Below are positions 8,466 to 15,959 of a stretch of DNA of 15,959 nucleotides, in pieces. The notes under the pieces were generated by a model. That model was not told the DNA's origin. It did no database searches and was given only the letters and a program-made list of their open reading frames with translations. How positions within the stretch are numbered: the stretch's first letter is position 1; each line of letters starts with the position of its first letter. Position numbers and translations under genes: made by a program. The stretch is from Pseudomonadota bacterium (lineage in GTDB: Bacteria > Pseudomonadota > Alphaproteobacteria > Sphingomonadales > Sphingomonadaceae): positions 1 to 15,959 of the forward strand of contig JAFAEZ010000212.1 in assembly GCA_023423775.1 (NCBI GenBank), in the 5' to 3' direction.

Positions 8466-9707
8466 ATGAATTCCGTCTCGAAGATCGCGTTCGGCGTTGC
8501 GCTGGCACTTGGCGGCGCGTCGGTCGTCGCGACCTCCCCGGCCCTCGCCCAGAAGAAGAAGCAGGAAGAGCAGAAGGCGGGCCCCAAGCTGAGCAAGGAA
8601 GAGCGCGCCGCACTCGTGCCGCTCCAGACCGCCGTCACCGCCAAGGACTGGGCCGCCGCCCAGGCCGCTCTGCCGGCCGCCCAGGCCGCTGCGCAGGGCC
8701 CCGACGCTCGCTACCTGACCGCCGCCATGCAGCTCAGCATCGGCCTCGGCACCAACAATACCGCGCTCCAGGCGCAGGCGATCGACGGCATGATCGCCAG
8801 CGGCGGCGCCCCCCAGGAATCGCTCGCCCAGCTCTACAAGAACCAGGGGGCGCTCGCGTCGAACGCGCGCGACACCAAGAAGGCCGAGGCCGCCTACGCC
8901 AAGTGGGTCGAATATGCGCCGAACGACGCCGACGCGGTCGTCCTGCTCGCCGAAGCCAAGAACAGCGCCAACAAGGTCAACGAGGCGGTGCCGCTCTTCG
9001 AACGCGCGATCCAGCTCAAGAAGGCCAGCGGCGCCGTTCCGGAGAGCTGGTACAAGCGCGGGCTGAAGCTCGCTTATGACGGCAAGCAGCCGGCGCAGGC
9101 GCTGAAGTTCACCCGCGACCTGCTCGCCGCTTACCCGAACCAGACCAACTGGCGCGACGCTCTGCTCATCTATCGCGACATCTCGCAGCTCGATCCGGTC
9201 GCCTCGACCGACACGATGCGCCTGATGCGCGCCGCCAAGGCGCTGAACGGCGAGCGCGACTTCTTCGAACTGGCCGATGCCGCCAACGATCGCGGCCTGC
9301 CGGGCGAGGCCAAGGCGGTGCTCGAAGAGGGCGTCGCCGCGCGCATGGTCGACCCGAACAAGCCGGCCTTCAAGGACCTGCTGGCGGTGGTCAATCGCCG
9401 CGTGACCGAGGACAAGGCCTCGCTCGGCGGCCTGGAAAAGGGCGCGCTCGCGGCCGCGACCGGCACCAAGGCGCTCTCTGCCGGCGACGTCTATTACGGC
9501 TATGGCGACTACGCGAAGGCCGCCAGCCTCTACAAGGCGGCGCTGAGCAAGGGTTCGGTCGACGCGAACATCGCCAACACCCGCTTGGGTATGGCGCTGG
9601 CGCTGTCCGGCAACAAGGCCGAGGCCGAGGCCGCGTTCAAGGCCGTCACCGGCCCGCGCGCCGAGCTCGCCCAGTTCTGGCTGCTCTGGCTCGCCCAGCG
9701 CGGCTAA
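8466..9707 (+). CDS. Secreted tetratricopeptide-repeat (TPR) protein, unknown function
   Basis: The protein has 413 residues. Residues 1-28 form a Sec signal peptide with a hydrophobic core and likely cleavage at SPALA-Q, so it is probably periplasmic. A lysine-rich, charged linker (KKKQEEQK) follows. TPR-like helix pairs are seen at about 118-185 (ESLAQLYKNQGALASNARDT, KVNEAVPLFERAIQL), 195-225 (WYKRGLKLAYDGKQPAQALK) and 339-395 (AGDVYYGYGDYAKAASLYKA, MALALSGNKAEAEAAFKAV). The middle is all helical. There is no enzymatic motif; it is probably a protein-binding scaffold. The start is supported by AGGAGG at 8452-8457, 8 bases before ATG 8466. A strong terminator follows, so it is likely a single-gene unit, divergent from yaaA. 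Proteins of this general design are common in sphingomonads, but I know no assigned role. Confidence 0.88.
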   Translation: MNSVSKIAFGVALALGGASVVATSPALAQKKKQEEQKAGPKLSKEERAALVPLQTAVTAKDWAAAQAALPAAQAAAQGPDARYLTAAMQLSIGLGTNNTALQAQAIDGMIASGGAPQESLAQLYKNQGALASNARDTKKAEAAYAKWVEYAPNDADAVVLLAEAKNSANKVNEAVPLFERAIQLKKASGAVPESWYKRGLKLAYDGKQPAQALKFTRDLLAAYPNQTNWRDALLIYRDISQLDPVASTDTMRLMRAAKALNGERDFFELADAANDRGLPGEAKAVLEEGVAARMVDPNKPAFKDLLAVVNRRVTEDKASLGGLEKGALAAATGTKALSAGDVYYGYGDYAKAASLYKAALSKGSVDANIANTRLGMALALSGNKAEAEAAFKAVTGPRAELAQFWLLWLAQRG

Positions 9708-9728
9708 GCATTCGGGCTTTGAGAAAGA

Positions 9729-9757
9729 GGGCGTCGGAGCGATCCGGCGCCCTTTTT
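9729..9757 (+). terminator. Rho-independent terminator of the TPR gene
   Basis: GGGCG-T-CGGA pairs with TCCG-G-CGCCC around the loop GCGA, giving a 10-pair stem with one T-G wobble, followed by TTTTT. It begins 22 bases beyond the TPR stop codon. The rest of the gap to 9890 holds no gene or clear promoter that I can support. Confidence 0.93.
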
Positions 9758-9890
9758 CGTGGGCGGGAAGGCCGCGCCCAAGTCCGTCCCATATTGCAAC
9801 GCGGCCCAACAAGCCGCTTCCGCCCCGGCGTGGAGCGCGTTACCACCATGCGGAGGCGACCCGGAGGTCGGCCCGCCGCGAAGCTGGGGA

Positions 9891-11555
9891 ATGGGCGTGC
9901 GTTTCGACGACAGACTCGCGACGGTGATGGCGCTGCCGGCAGCAACGCCCGGCGCGCGCATCGCGAAGTGGCGCCAGCTCGTCGACCTGCTCGCCCAGCG
10001 CCGCCGCAGCGAACCCAGTCCGGTTATCGACGCCGCCTTTGCCTTCCTCCGCGACGCGCGGCCCGACGTGCCGATCGCGCTCCGCCGCGATATCGGGGAT
10101 TCGCTCGCTGGGCGGCTGATCGCGCCCGATCTGCTCGGCTTCTTCGCTGAGGACCACCCTTCCGTCATGGCGCCGCTGGTCGGCGGCGCGCGGCTTACCC
10201 GTGACGAATGGCTGGAGCTGCTGCCGACACTCGCGCCGACCGCGCGCTCGCTGCTCCGCCATCGCCGCGATCTGCATCCCGAGGTCGTCCGCGCGCTCGA
10301 CAGTTTCGGCGCCAGCGACTTCGTGCTGCCCGGCACGGTCGGGGCGGCAGCCGACGCCGAGCCGGGCGCCTTCAGCCCGACCGGCGAGGCCGGCGAGGCC
10401 CAAATCCGCGACCTCGTCGCCCGCATCGAAGCCTTCCGCAAGCAGCGCGGCGCCGAGCGCCCTCGTCCCAAGCCGGCGGCCGAAGGAGCGGCGGTCGCTG
10501 TCTTCCGCTGGGAAACCGGGGCCGACGGCGTGATCCTGTGGGTCGAGGATGCGCCCCGTGGCGCCTTGGTCGGGCAGACGATCGCGGCCATCGCCGAGCC
10601 GGGCCAGCCGGGTGTCGACGGCCAGGCTGCCGGCGCTTTCGAGAAGAGGGCGCCGTTCCGCGACGCGCGCTTCGCCGTCGCCGGTGCCGGGCCGGCCGCG
10701 GGGGACTGGCGGATTTCCGGCGTTCCCTATTTCGATCCGCAGTCGGGCAGCTTCCTCGGCTATCGTGGCAGCGCGCGCCGGCCGCGGATCGACGAGGTTG
10801 CGCAAGGGGAGGGGGCGGCCGGTAGCGGCCTGTTCGGCACCAATCTGCCGGCGGATTCGCTGCGCCAGCTGATCCATGAGCTGCGTACCCCGCTCAACGC
10901 GATCGTCGGGTTCGCCGAAATGATCGACGGCCAATATATGGGGCCGGCGGCGGCGGGCTATCGCGCCCGGGCGAGCGACATCATGACCCATGCCAACCGG
11001 CTGTTGTCGGCGGTCGACGATCTCGACACCGCCGCCCGCATCCAGACCAGCCGGCTCCATCTCGACGCCGGCCCGGTCGACGCGGTCGCTTTGCTCTATC
11101 GCTTGCACGACGCCTATGAGCGCGTCGCCGGAGCGCGGGGAAGTCATATCGCGATCAGCGTCGCCGAGGACCTCCCGCCGGCGCGGGTCGAAGCGAGCGC
11201 GCTGGAGCGGATGTTCGCGCGTATGCTCGCGGCCACGATCGGCCTCGCCGAGACCGGCGAGACGATCGCCGCATCGCTCGAGCTCGGCCGCTTCGCCCAC
11301 CGCACGATGCTGCGCCTCGCGATCGACCGGCCGGCAGCGATCGGCGGGCTGGAGGAGAGCGCCTTGCTCGATCCCGGCTACAGCCCGGACGGCGATTGGC
11401 CGGGGGCGCCGGCCTTGGGCCTCGGCTTCGCGCTCCGGCTCGTCCGCAACCTTGCCGAGGCGGTCGGCGGGGCCTTGATCGTCGAGGAAGCGAGCTTCGC
11501 GCTGTACCTGCCCCCGGTCGAGGCGGCCGAACGCAGCAGCGGCCAAAGCCGGTGA
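9891..11555 (+). CDS. PAS/HisKA sensor histidine-kinase-like protein with degenerate ATPase domain
   Basis: The protein has 554 residues from ATG 9891; no membrane segment or signal peptide is seen, so it is probably cytoplasmic. Order of parts: a helical N-terminal region (about 1-150), which could be a DUF2336-like or HEAT-like module; an Ala/Pro linker; a PAS-like domain (about 200-296) ending WRISGVPYFDPQSGSFLGYRG; a HisKA dimerisation domain with His329 in LIHELRTPLNAIVGFAEMI; and a C-terminal HATPase-like region (about 426-546). The H-box is well preserved. The N-box is not: ERMFARMLAATIGLAE has no Asn where ATP/Mg is held, and no DxGxG motif is seen. Only GLGFALRLVRNLAEAVGG recalls the G2 box. 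ATP binding is therefore doubtful. GTG 9897, with GGGGA six bases upstream, is an equally good start. The stop overlaps the next gene (GTGA). Confidence 0.85.
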   Translation: MGVRFDDRLATVMALPAATPGARIAKWRQLVDLLAQRRRSEPSPVIDAAFAFLRDARPDVPIALRRDIGDSLAGRLIAPDLLGFFAEDHPSVMAPLVGGARLTRDEWLELLPTLAPTARSLLRHRRDLHPEVVRALDSFGASDFVLPGTVGAAADAEPGAFSPTGEAGEAQIRDLVARIEAFRKQRGAERPRPKPAAEGAAVAVFRWETGADGVILWVEDAPRGALVGQTIAAIAEPGQPGVDGQAAGAFEKRAPFRDARFAVAGAGPAAGDWRISGVPYFDPQSGSFLGYRGSARRPRIDEVAQGEGAAGSGLFGTNLPADSLRQLIHELRTPLNAIVGFAEMIDGQYMGPAAAGYRARASDIMTHANRLLSAVDDLDTAARIQTSRLHLDAGPVDAVALLYRLHDAYERVAGARGSHIAISVAEDLPPARVEASALERMFARMLAATIGLAETGETIAASLELGRFAHRTMLRLAIDRPAAIGGLEESALLDPGYSPDGDWPGAPALGLGFALRLVRNLAEAVGGALIVEEASFALYLPPVEAAERSSGQSR

Positions 11556-12643
11556 GACAGCGCCAGGCGGCAGAGGCAGGTTGGGGACGGATCGACCGTC
11601 CTCCGGGCTGCTACCTGCAGATGCCGGGCGATTTCGGGCGCCGTTTCGCGGTCTTCGTCGACACTGAGGAAGAGTTCGACTGGTCGTGTCCGCTAAGCCG
11701 CGAGCAAAGGGGCACGACCGCGACGCGCGGCCTGCCCGACATGCACCGCCGCCTTGCCGTCGAGGGCGTGAAGCCGATCTATCTGGTCGATCACCCTATC
11801 GCGACCAATCCGGACAGCGCCGCCATCCTGCGCGGCTTCCTGGACGCCGGCGAATGCACGATCGGCACCCATCTCCACCCCTGGGTCAACCCGCCCTTCG
11901 ACGAGGACGTGACCGGGCCCAACAGCTTCGCCGGCAATCTGTCCCCCGATCTCGAGCGGGCCAAGCTCGTCCAGCTCACCGACGCGATCGAGGAAGCTTT
12001 CGGCCACCGGCCCACCGTCTATCGCGCCGGGCGCTACGGCGTCGGGCCGAACACCGCCGCTATCCTGCGCGATCTCGGCTATCGGGTCGATGTCTCGGTG
12101 CGGGCCCTGTTCGACTATAGCCGCGAGGGCGGCCCCGACTTCCACGCCACCCGGCCGCTTCCTTACTGGCTCGGCGAGGGGCTGCTCGAAGTGCCATTGA
12201 CCGCGGCCTATGTCGGGGCGCTCCGGCGGTTCGGGCCGGCACTCTATCCGGCGGCGGGGCGCGTACCCCGCATGCAGGGCCTGCTGTCGCGCGCGGGACT
12301 GCTCGGGCGCGTCGCACTGACGCCCGAGGACATGCCGCTCGTCGACGTCATCGACGCGCTCGACCGATTGATCGAGGACGGCCTGCAGCTTTTCTCGATC
12401 TCTTTCCACTCGCCCTCGGCGGCGCCGGGTCATACGCCCTATGTCCGCGACGCCGCCGGCCTCGACCATTTCCACGCCTGGTGGGACGGCATCTTCGCTT
12501 ACTTCCGCCGGCGCGGCGTCACTCCTGCCTCGATGGGCGAGATCGAGGCGGCGGCCTCCCGGGCGCAGCCGCTTGCCAATCCGCCCGCGGCTCCGCTATC
12601 CGCCCGGAAGAGCGCTGGATCAGGGCCTGTAGCTCAACGGTAG
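11552..12643 (+). CDS. Polysaccharide deacetylase family protein, WalW-like (carbohydrate esterase 4 fold)
   Basis: The protein has 363 residues from GTG 11552. Motifs of the WalW branch of CE4 enzymes are present: FVDTEEEFDW (Asp/Glu cluster, residues 37-41), GTHLHPW (His107, His109; metal ligands), YRAGRYG (157-163; motif 3) and ISFHSPS (His286; motif 5). The family removes N-acetyl groups from sugars, and WalW itself is linked to lipopolysaccharide synthesis. No signal peptide is seen, so a cytoplasmic role on a glycan precursor is possible. The GTG overlaps the sensor's TGA by four bases, which suggests translational coupling. ATG 11621 is an alternative start, but RPPGCYLQMPGDFGRRF before it reads like real protein. 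The stop codon TAG 12641-12643 lies within the downstream tRNA gene. The last 25 or so residues (APLSARKSAGSGPVAQR) look like an unselected tail. Confidence 0.87.
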   Translation: MRQRQAAEAGWGRIDRPPGCYLQMPGDFGRRFAVFVDTEEEFDWSCPLSREQRGTTATRGLPDMHRRLAVEGVKPIYLVDHPIATNPDSAAILRGFLDAGECTIGTHLHPWVNPPFDEDVTGPNSFAGNLSPDLERAKLVQLTDAIEEAFGHRPTVYRAGRYGVGPNTAAILRDLGYRVDVSVRALFDYSREGGPDFHATRPLPYWLGEGLLEVPLTAAYVGALRRFGPALYPAAGRVPRMQGLLSRAGLLGRVALTPEDMPLVDVIDALDRLIEDGLQLFSISFHSPSAAPGHTPYVRDAAGLDHFHAWWDGIFAYFRRRGVTPASMGEIEAAASRAQPLANPPAAPLSARKSAGSGPVAQR

Positions 12644-12697
12644 AGCCGGCCGCTCATAACGGCTAGGTTGCGGGTTCGAATCCTGCCGGGCCCACCA
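12623..12697 (+). tRNA. tRNA with anticodon CAT, probably tRNA-Ile2 (k2CAU) rather than elongator tRNA-Met
   Basis: The 75 bases fold fully: acceptor GGGCCTG/CGGGCCC, D stem GCTC/GAGC with a short AACGGTA loop, anticodon stem GGCCG/CGGCT with loop CTCATAA, T arm GCGGG-TTCGAAT-CCTGC, discriminator A and encoded CCA. G1-C72 pairs, so it is not the initiator. C4-G69 and C5-G68, together with an anticodon arm resembling E. coli tRNA-Ile2 (GGCGA/TCGCT, then TGGTCG), match the features by which TilS selects tRNA-Ile2 for lysidine at C34, which makes it read AUA. Elongator tRNA-Met cannot be fully excluded. Its first 21 bases overlap the 3' end of the deacetylase gene. Confidence 0.92.
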
Positions 12698-12791
12698 GCG
12701 TTCCTTCGCTTTCCCACCTGCGCGACTGCTGCCGACGAAATGGCGGCAAAGGCTTGCTCCGCCCCGGCCTTAGCGGCTAGGGCACCGGCGT

Positions 12792-12868
<77 letters not shown>

Positions 12869-13019
12869 ACTTACCGCATCGCTTGGCCATTTGCCTCCTG
12901 CACCAGCCAATCCTACGGCGCTACATGGCTATCGCGACGAGAGGAACTGCTCCATTCTATGGTCGGCGCGCAGCAGCAGGCTGTGGTCCAGACCGAAGAT
13001 TCTGAGCGGAGTTAGTGGC

Positions 13020-13550
13020 ATGGCGAAGCTCGTCTTTGGAATGAACCTGTCGCTTGACGGCTATGTCGACCACATGGCGTTTGCGCCCGGCCCTGCGCTC
13101 TTTCGTCATTTCATCGAGCAGGCCCGCGGTCAGGCGGGCAGCGTATACGGCCGCGGCTTGTACGAGCTCATGCGCTATTGGGACGAGGACGATCCCGAAT
13201 GGGACGCGGATCGACGCGCCTTCGCGGCGGCGTGGCGGCGCCAGCCGAAATGGGTCGTGTCGCGCTCGCTGGAGTCGGTCGGCCCCAACGCCACGCTGGT
13301 TAGGGATGATGTCGCGGCGGTGATCGGCCGGCTAAGGGAAGAGCGCGAGGGGGAGGTCCAGGTGGGTGGGCCAAGGCTTGCGCAAAGCCTGGCCGAGCTC
13401 GGGCTGATCGACGCCTACCGGCTCTACCTCCACCCAGTCGTGCTCGGCGGCGGCACGCCCTTTTTCGCCGGCCCGCGCCCGCGGCTCCATCTGGTTGCCG
13501 AGGAGCGCATGGGCGAGGACGTGATCAGGCTGACCTACGTCCCTGCCTGA
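13020..13550 (+). CDS. Dihydrofolate reductase-fold protein of the RibD C-terminal family
   Basis: The protein has 176 residues, typical for this family of NADPH-dependent reductase-like proteins. The family includes the reductase of riboflavin synthesis and many uncharacterised enzymes; this one stands alone without a deaminase domain, so it is not RibD. Visible motifs: N-terminal VFGMNLSLDGYVDH (5-18), YGRGLYELMRYW (43-54), the nucleotide-binding GG in VQVGGPRLAQSLAELGLID (113-131) and YLHPVVLGGGTPFF (136-149). The start ATG 13020 has GGAG 8 bases upstream. The longer frame to 12825 runs through tRNA-Pro and is rejected. It follows the tRNAs by about 150 bases, a stretch in which I see no other gene. 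A perfect 10-bp hairpin overlaps its stop codon. The substrate is unknown. Confidence 0.88.
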   Translation: MAKLVFGMNLSLDGYVDHMAFAPGPALFRHFIEQARGQAGSVYGRGLYELMRYWDEDDPEWDADRRAFAAAWRRQPKWVVSRSLESVGPNATLVRDDVAAVIGRLREEREGEVQVGGPRLAQSLAELGLIDAYRLYLHPVVLGGGTPFFAGPRPRLHLVAEERMGEDVIRLTYVPA

Positions 13551-13554
13551 TCAC
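13521..13554. terminator. Perfect 10-bp hairpin between convergent genes, overlapping a stop codon
   Basis: GTGATCAGGC (13521-13530) and GCCTGATCAC (13545-13554) are exact reverse complements around a 14-base loop. The stop codon of the reductase gene (13548-13550) lies in the second arm. The convergent membrane protein gene ends 35 bases further on. No T-run follows on either strand, so this is not a classical intrinsic terminator. It could stop or protect both transcripts. Confidence 0.5.
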
Positions 13555-13588
13555 GCCGTACGCGCTGTCGCTGAGGGCGCACAGATGC

Positions 13589-14014
13589 TCACCTACCGGC
13601 CGAGGCCTCGACGGCGCGTTTGGCGGAATCGGCGGGCGGGACGGTACGGATCGTGGCTGCATATTCGGCGAGGAGGACGAAGACCCAGAATTCGGCTCCG
13701 GCCCATTCTCCGGTCAAGGCCCCCCTCAACACGTCCAGCGCCAAGAAAAGGACGGCCAGCATGCGGAAGGCCATGAAGCTCGCCGTCGGATTGTCGGCGC
13801 GCCTGGACGCGGTGAGCATCATGAACACGCTCACCGCGCCCCAGAGCACGGACGAAAAGAGCGTCTCCGCGCGATAGAAGGCGTCCAGCGCCGCAACGAA
13901 CCAGAAAAGCCGGGAGACGGCAAACTGGGTCTGCCGGGTGACCTGGCAAAGCTTGATGATCGGCGGGATGAACAGCGTCCGGCCGATCCATGCATCTATG
14001 TTTGCGAGCAACAT
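13589..14014 (-). CDS. Small integral membrane protein, unknown function
   Basis: The protein has 141 residues with hydrophobic segments at about 31-46 (weak), 52-68, 79-98 and 106-122. The N-terminus (MLLANIDAWIGRTLFIPPIIKLCQ) is amphipathic and the C-terminus soluble and charged. I recognise no family. The start ATG 14012-14014 has GGGGGG a few bases upstream. The longer frame reaching 14299 lies over the transglycosylase gene in another frame and has the Arg/Ser/Ala bias of a shadow, so it is excluded. It begins 52 bases after the transglycosylase stop on the same strand, so co-transcription is likely. Whether it has a cell-wall role cannot be told. Confidence 0.72.
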   Translation of the reverse strand: MLLANIDAWIGRTLFIPPIIKLCQVTRQTQFAVSRLFWFVAALDAFYRAETLFSSVLWGAVSVFMMLTASRRADNPTASFMAFRMLAVLFLALDVLRGALTGEWAGAEFWVFVLLAEYAATIRTVPPADSAKRAVEASAGR

Positions 14015-14066
14015 CCGCCCCCCATAGCCACGGTAGGAGCCGGCTTCCACCCGCCCCAGGGCGCCC

Positions 14067-15959
14067 TCAGCCGGGGCGGCCGTTCTTACCGAGATAGTAA
14101 GACAGGCGCGTCGTCGACGTGGTGCCGGCGCGGCCCGGGTGCATCGCGTCGTAGACGACCGCGTTCTCGAGCACGCGCTGGACGTAGCCGCGGGTTTCGC
14201 TGAACGGAATCTCCTCGATCCAGCGGATGATGTCGACGCCGGGCGTCCGCGGGTCGCCATTGGCGGCGACCCATTTGCGGACATTGCCGGCGCCGGCATT
14301 GTAGCTTGCCGCAGCGAGCGCGGCGCTGCCGCCCCACTGGTCGATCAGCCGCTGGAAATAATGGCTGCCGAGGGTGACATTGTAGTCCGGATCGCGGGTC
14401 AGGCGGCCGAGATCGTAGGCGAGGCCGACCCGCGGGCTGGTCTCGCGCGCGGTCGGCGGCATCAGCTGCATCATGCCGCGGGCGCCGGCATGGCTGACGG
14501 CGGCGCGGTCAAACGAGCTTTCCTGGCGGATGATGCCGTGCGCCAGCGACCACAAATGAGATTGCGCCGGCGGAATACGGACCTCGGGATAGCCGGCGCG
14601 GGTGTAGAAAGGCGCACCATCGTTGCGCGCGCTGCGCGCCACCCACACGCCGAGGTCGGGCCGGCCGATCAGCCGGCCGAGCTCGGAGGCCAAGGCGCGG
14701 GCGCGGTCGTTGTCGACCTGTTCGGAAAGCGTGCGCACGAACAGGGACTGGTCGTCCCAGCGGCCGAGCAGACCGAGCGCGCGCGTCGCTTCGACGAGGT
14801 CGCGGCGCTGGAACGCGGCCCGATCGGCGTCGGTCGGAACGACGGCGAGGGCGGCCGGCGGGGCCGGGACCGGCCGACCGAGCCGCTCGAGCGCGAGCTG
14901 GCCGTAGAAGAGTTCGGGATAGCGCGCAGCTTCGGCGAAATAGGTGTTGGCCTGGGTCGCCTGGCCGGCGGCCTGGGCGGCCCGCCCGGCCCAGTACATG
15001 CCCTTGCTGGTCACCTGGGCCGAACGGCCGCCGCGGGCATATTTGACGAACATGGCGGCGGCATCGGCGGGACGGCCGAGCTGCTGCAGCGCGGTCGTCC
15101 CGGCGAGCCAGACGAGGCTGGTATAATCGTCGCGGACGCCCGCGGACTGGTCGATGACCGGCGTTCCGGCCGGGAAGGCGTCGTCGACCTGGCTGGCGAT
15201 CTGGTAGGCGGTCGCCCAATTGCGGTCGGCGGCGGCGCCGCGCGCCATGGTGAGCAGGGTCTCGTACCATTTCTCGACATTGGCCGGCCGGGTCTGGAGC
15301 GTACGCGGCTGGGCCAGGAGCGCGCGCGCCGCGGCGCTCTGGCCGCCGTTGCGCAGCCAGTTGGCCCGGTCCATCAGAATGCCGGCATCGCTGCTGGCGA
15401 GGCTGCCGATCATGCCGAGCCGGCTGGCCGCGTCGGGCGCGTTGGTCTGCAGCGCGAGGCGCGTCTCGTAGACCGCACGGCGGGCAGGGGAGGCGTAGCC
15501 AAGCGCGCGCTGCGCGCTCTGCGTGTCGCCATTGTCGAGCAGGGCCTCCATCCGCCGGTCGTGGTCGGCGGGAGTGAGGGCGGCCCCGAACAGGCCAAGC
15601 AACCTTTGTTCGTCGGTTGCCGGCAGCACCCCGCCGAGCCAGGCTTCGCGGGCGGCGGTGCGGGCCTGATCGACCTGACCCAAAGCGAGCAAGGCGAAGG
15701 CGTGGCGGGCATGGCCGGTCGGGGTCAGTGCCGGATGGATGCGGAAATAGGATGCGACCTCGCTCGGCGACGTGGCGTCCGGGTTGATCGCGCGCTCGGC
15801 CGTGCGGCGCATACCGGTCTCGCCCGGCCAGCCACGGAAGCTGGTGAGGAAGGAAGCGTAGGACGAGAAAGGCAGGCGGTCGGGCGGGCGCAGGCTGCGC
15901 CAGCGGTCGAGCGCGACGGCGATGCGCGGCGCCACGGCCGGCGCGGCACGGGCATAAGC
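14067..15959 (-). CDS. Soluble lytic murein transglycosylase (Slt type), N-terminus beyond the window
   Basis: The visible 630 residues run off the right edge; the frame is still open at 15959, so the signal peptide is not seen. Slt enzymes cleave peptidoglycan between MurNAc and GlcNAc, forming 1,6-anhydro-MurNAc, in the periplasm. The long N-terminal part is an all-helical superhelix with degenerate repeats (for example WLAGTTALQQLGRPADAAAM, MYWAGRAAQAAGQATQANTY), as in the Slt70 ring. The C-terminal SLT domain has GIIRQESSFDRAAVSHAGA with the catalytic Glu encoded at 14520-14522, then RGMMQLMPPTA, AAASYNAGAGNVRKW and PFSETRGYVQRVLEN, all family marks. An internal GTG at 15935 exists, but the frame upstream still reads like protein, so it is unlikely to be the start. 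A small membrane protein gene follows. Confidence 0.95.
   Translation of the reverse strand, partial: AYARAAPAVAPRIAVALDRWRSLRPPDRLPFSSYASFLTSFRGWPGETGMRRTAERAINPDATSPSEVASYFRIHPALTPTGHARHAFALLALGQVDQARTAAREAWLGGVLPATDEQRLLGLFGAALTPADHDRRMEALLDNGDTQSAQRALGYASPARRAVYETRLALQTNAPDAASRLGMIGSLASSDAGILMDRANWLRNGGQSAAARALLAQPRTLQTRPANVEKWYETLLTMARGAAADRNWATAYQIASQVDDAFPAGTPVIDQSAGVRDDYTSLVWLAGTTALQQLGRPADAAAMFVKYARGGRSAQVTSKGMYWAGRAAQAAGQATQANTYFAEAARYPELFYGQLALERLGRPVPAPPAALAVVPTDADRAAFQRRDLVEATRALGLLGRWDDQSLFVRTLSEQVDNDRARALASELGRLIGRPDLGVWVARSARNDGAPFYTRAGYPEVRIPPAQSHLWSLAHGIIRQESSFDRAAVSHAGARGMMQLMPPTARETSPRVGLAYDLGRLTRDPDYNVTLGSHYFQRLIDQWGGSAALAAASYNAGAGNVRKWVAANGDPRTPGVDIIRWIEEIPFSETRGYVQRVLENAVVYDAMHPGRAGTTSTTRLSYYLGKNGRPG

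Noticed and set aside
8421..9812. A 463-codon open frame antisense to the TPR gene
   Set aside because: It is a Leu/Gly/Arg-rich shadow that runs through the TPR gene's terminator; the sense strand has a signal peptide, TPRs and a good ribosome binding site.
9840..11546. A 568-codon open frame antisense to the sensor gene
   Set aside because: It has shadow composition with no recognisable motif, while the sense frame has PAS and HisKA signatures.

Overview
The window comes from a GC-rich alphaproteobacterium, most likely a sphingomonad. This rests on protein style (GyrA, TrmFO, a YaaA with an alphaproteobacterial flavour, a Slt-type transglycosylase) and on the strong G/C preference at third codon positions. 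It is an inference from sequence reading only. Most of the window is ordinary chromosome. One stretch of about 1.6 kb (roughly 2.75-4.47 kb) is visibly richer in A/T and looks like an accessory cassette.

Layout from left to right. The window opens inside an EF-hand protein gene (+), followed by a Tat-exported alpha/beta hydrolase of the proline iminopeptidase type (+). Its end almost touches the end of convergent trmFO (-). Next is a short non-coding stretch with repeat-like sequence. Then comes a minus-strand cassette: a GbsR/MarR-type regulator, a small membrane protein and a second small membrane protein. The regulator and the first membrane gene each have a copy of the same operator-like motif just upstream. 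Beyond it lie the gyrA terminator, gyrA (-) and yaaA (-).

A divergent intergenic region leads into a plus-strand block. It holds a secreted TPR protein closed by a clear intrinsic terminator, then a PAS/HisKA sensor protein with an eroded ATPase domain. The sensor is translationally coupled (GTGA overlap) to a WalW-like polysaccharide deacetylase whose stop codon lies inside a tRNA gene with anticodon CAT. tRNA-Pro(TGG) follows, then a RibD/DHFR-fold reductase (+). The right end holds a small membrane protein (-) downstream of a Slt-type soluble lytic transglycosylase (-) that runs off the window.

Functional links: trmFO (tRNA m5U54), the two tRNAs, gyrA and yaaA are housekeeping functions. 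The TPR protein, sensor, deacetylase and transglycosylase concern the envelope. The part closest to an undescribed system is the regulator plus two-membrane-protein cassette with its duplicated operator. The sensor/deacetylase pair is the second candidate.
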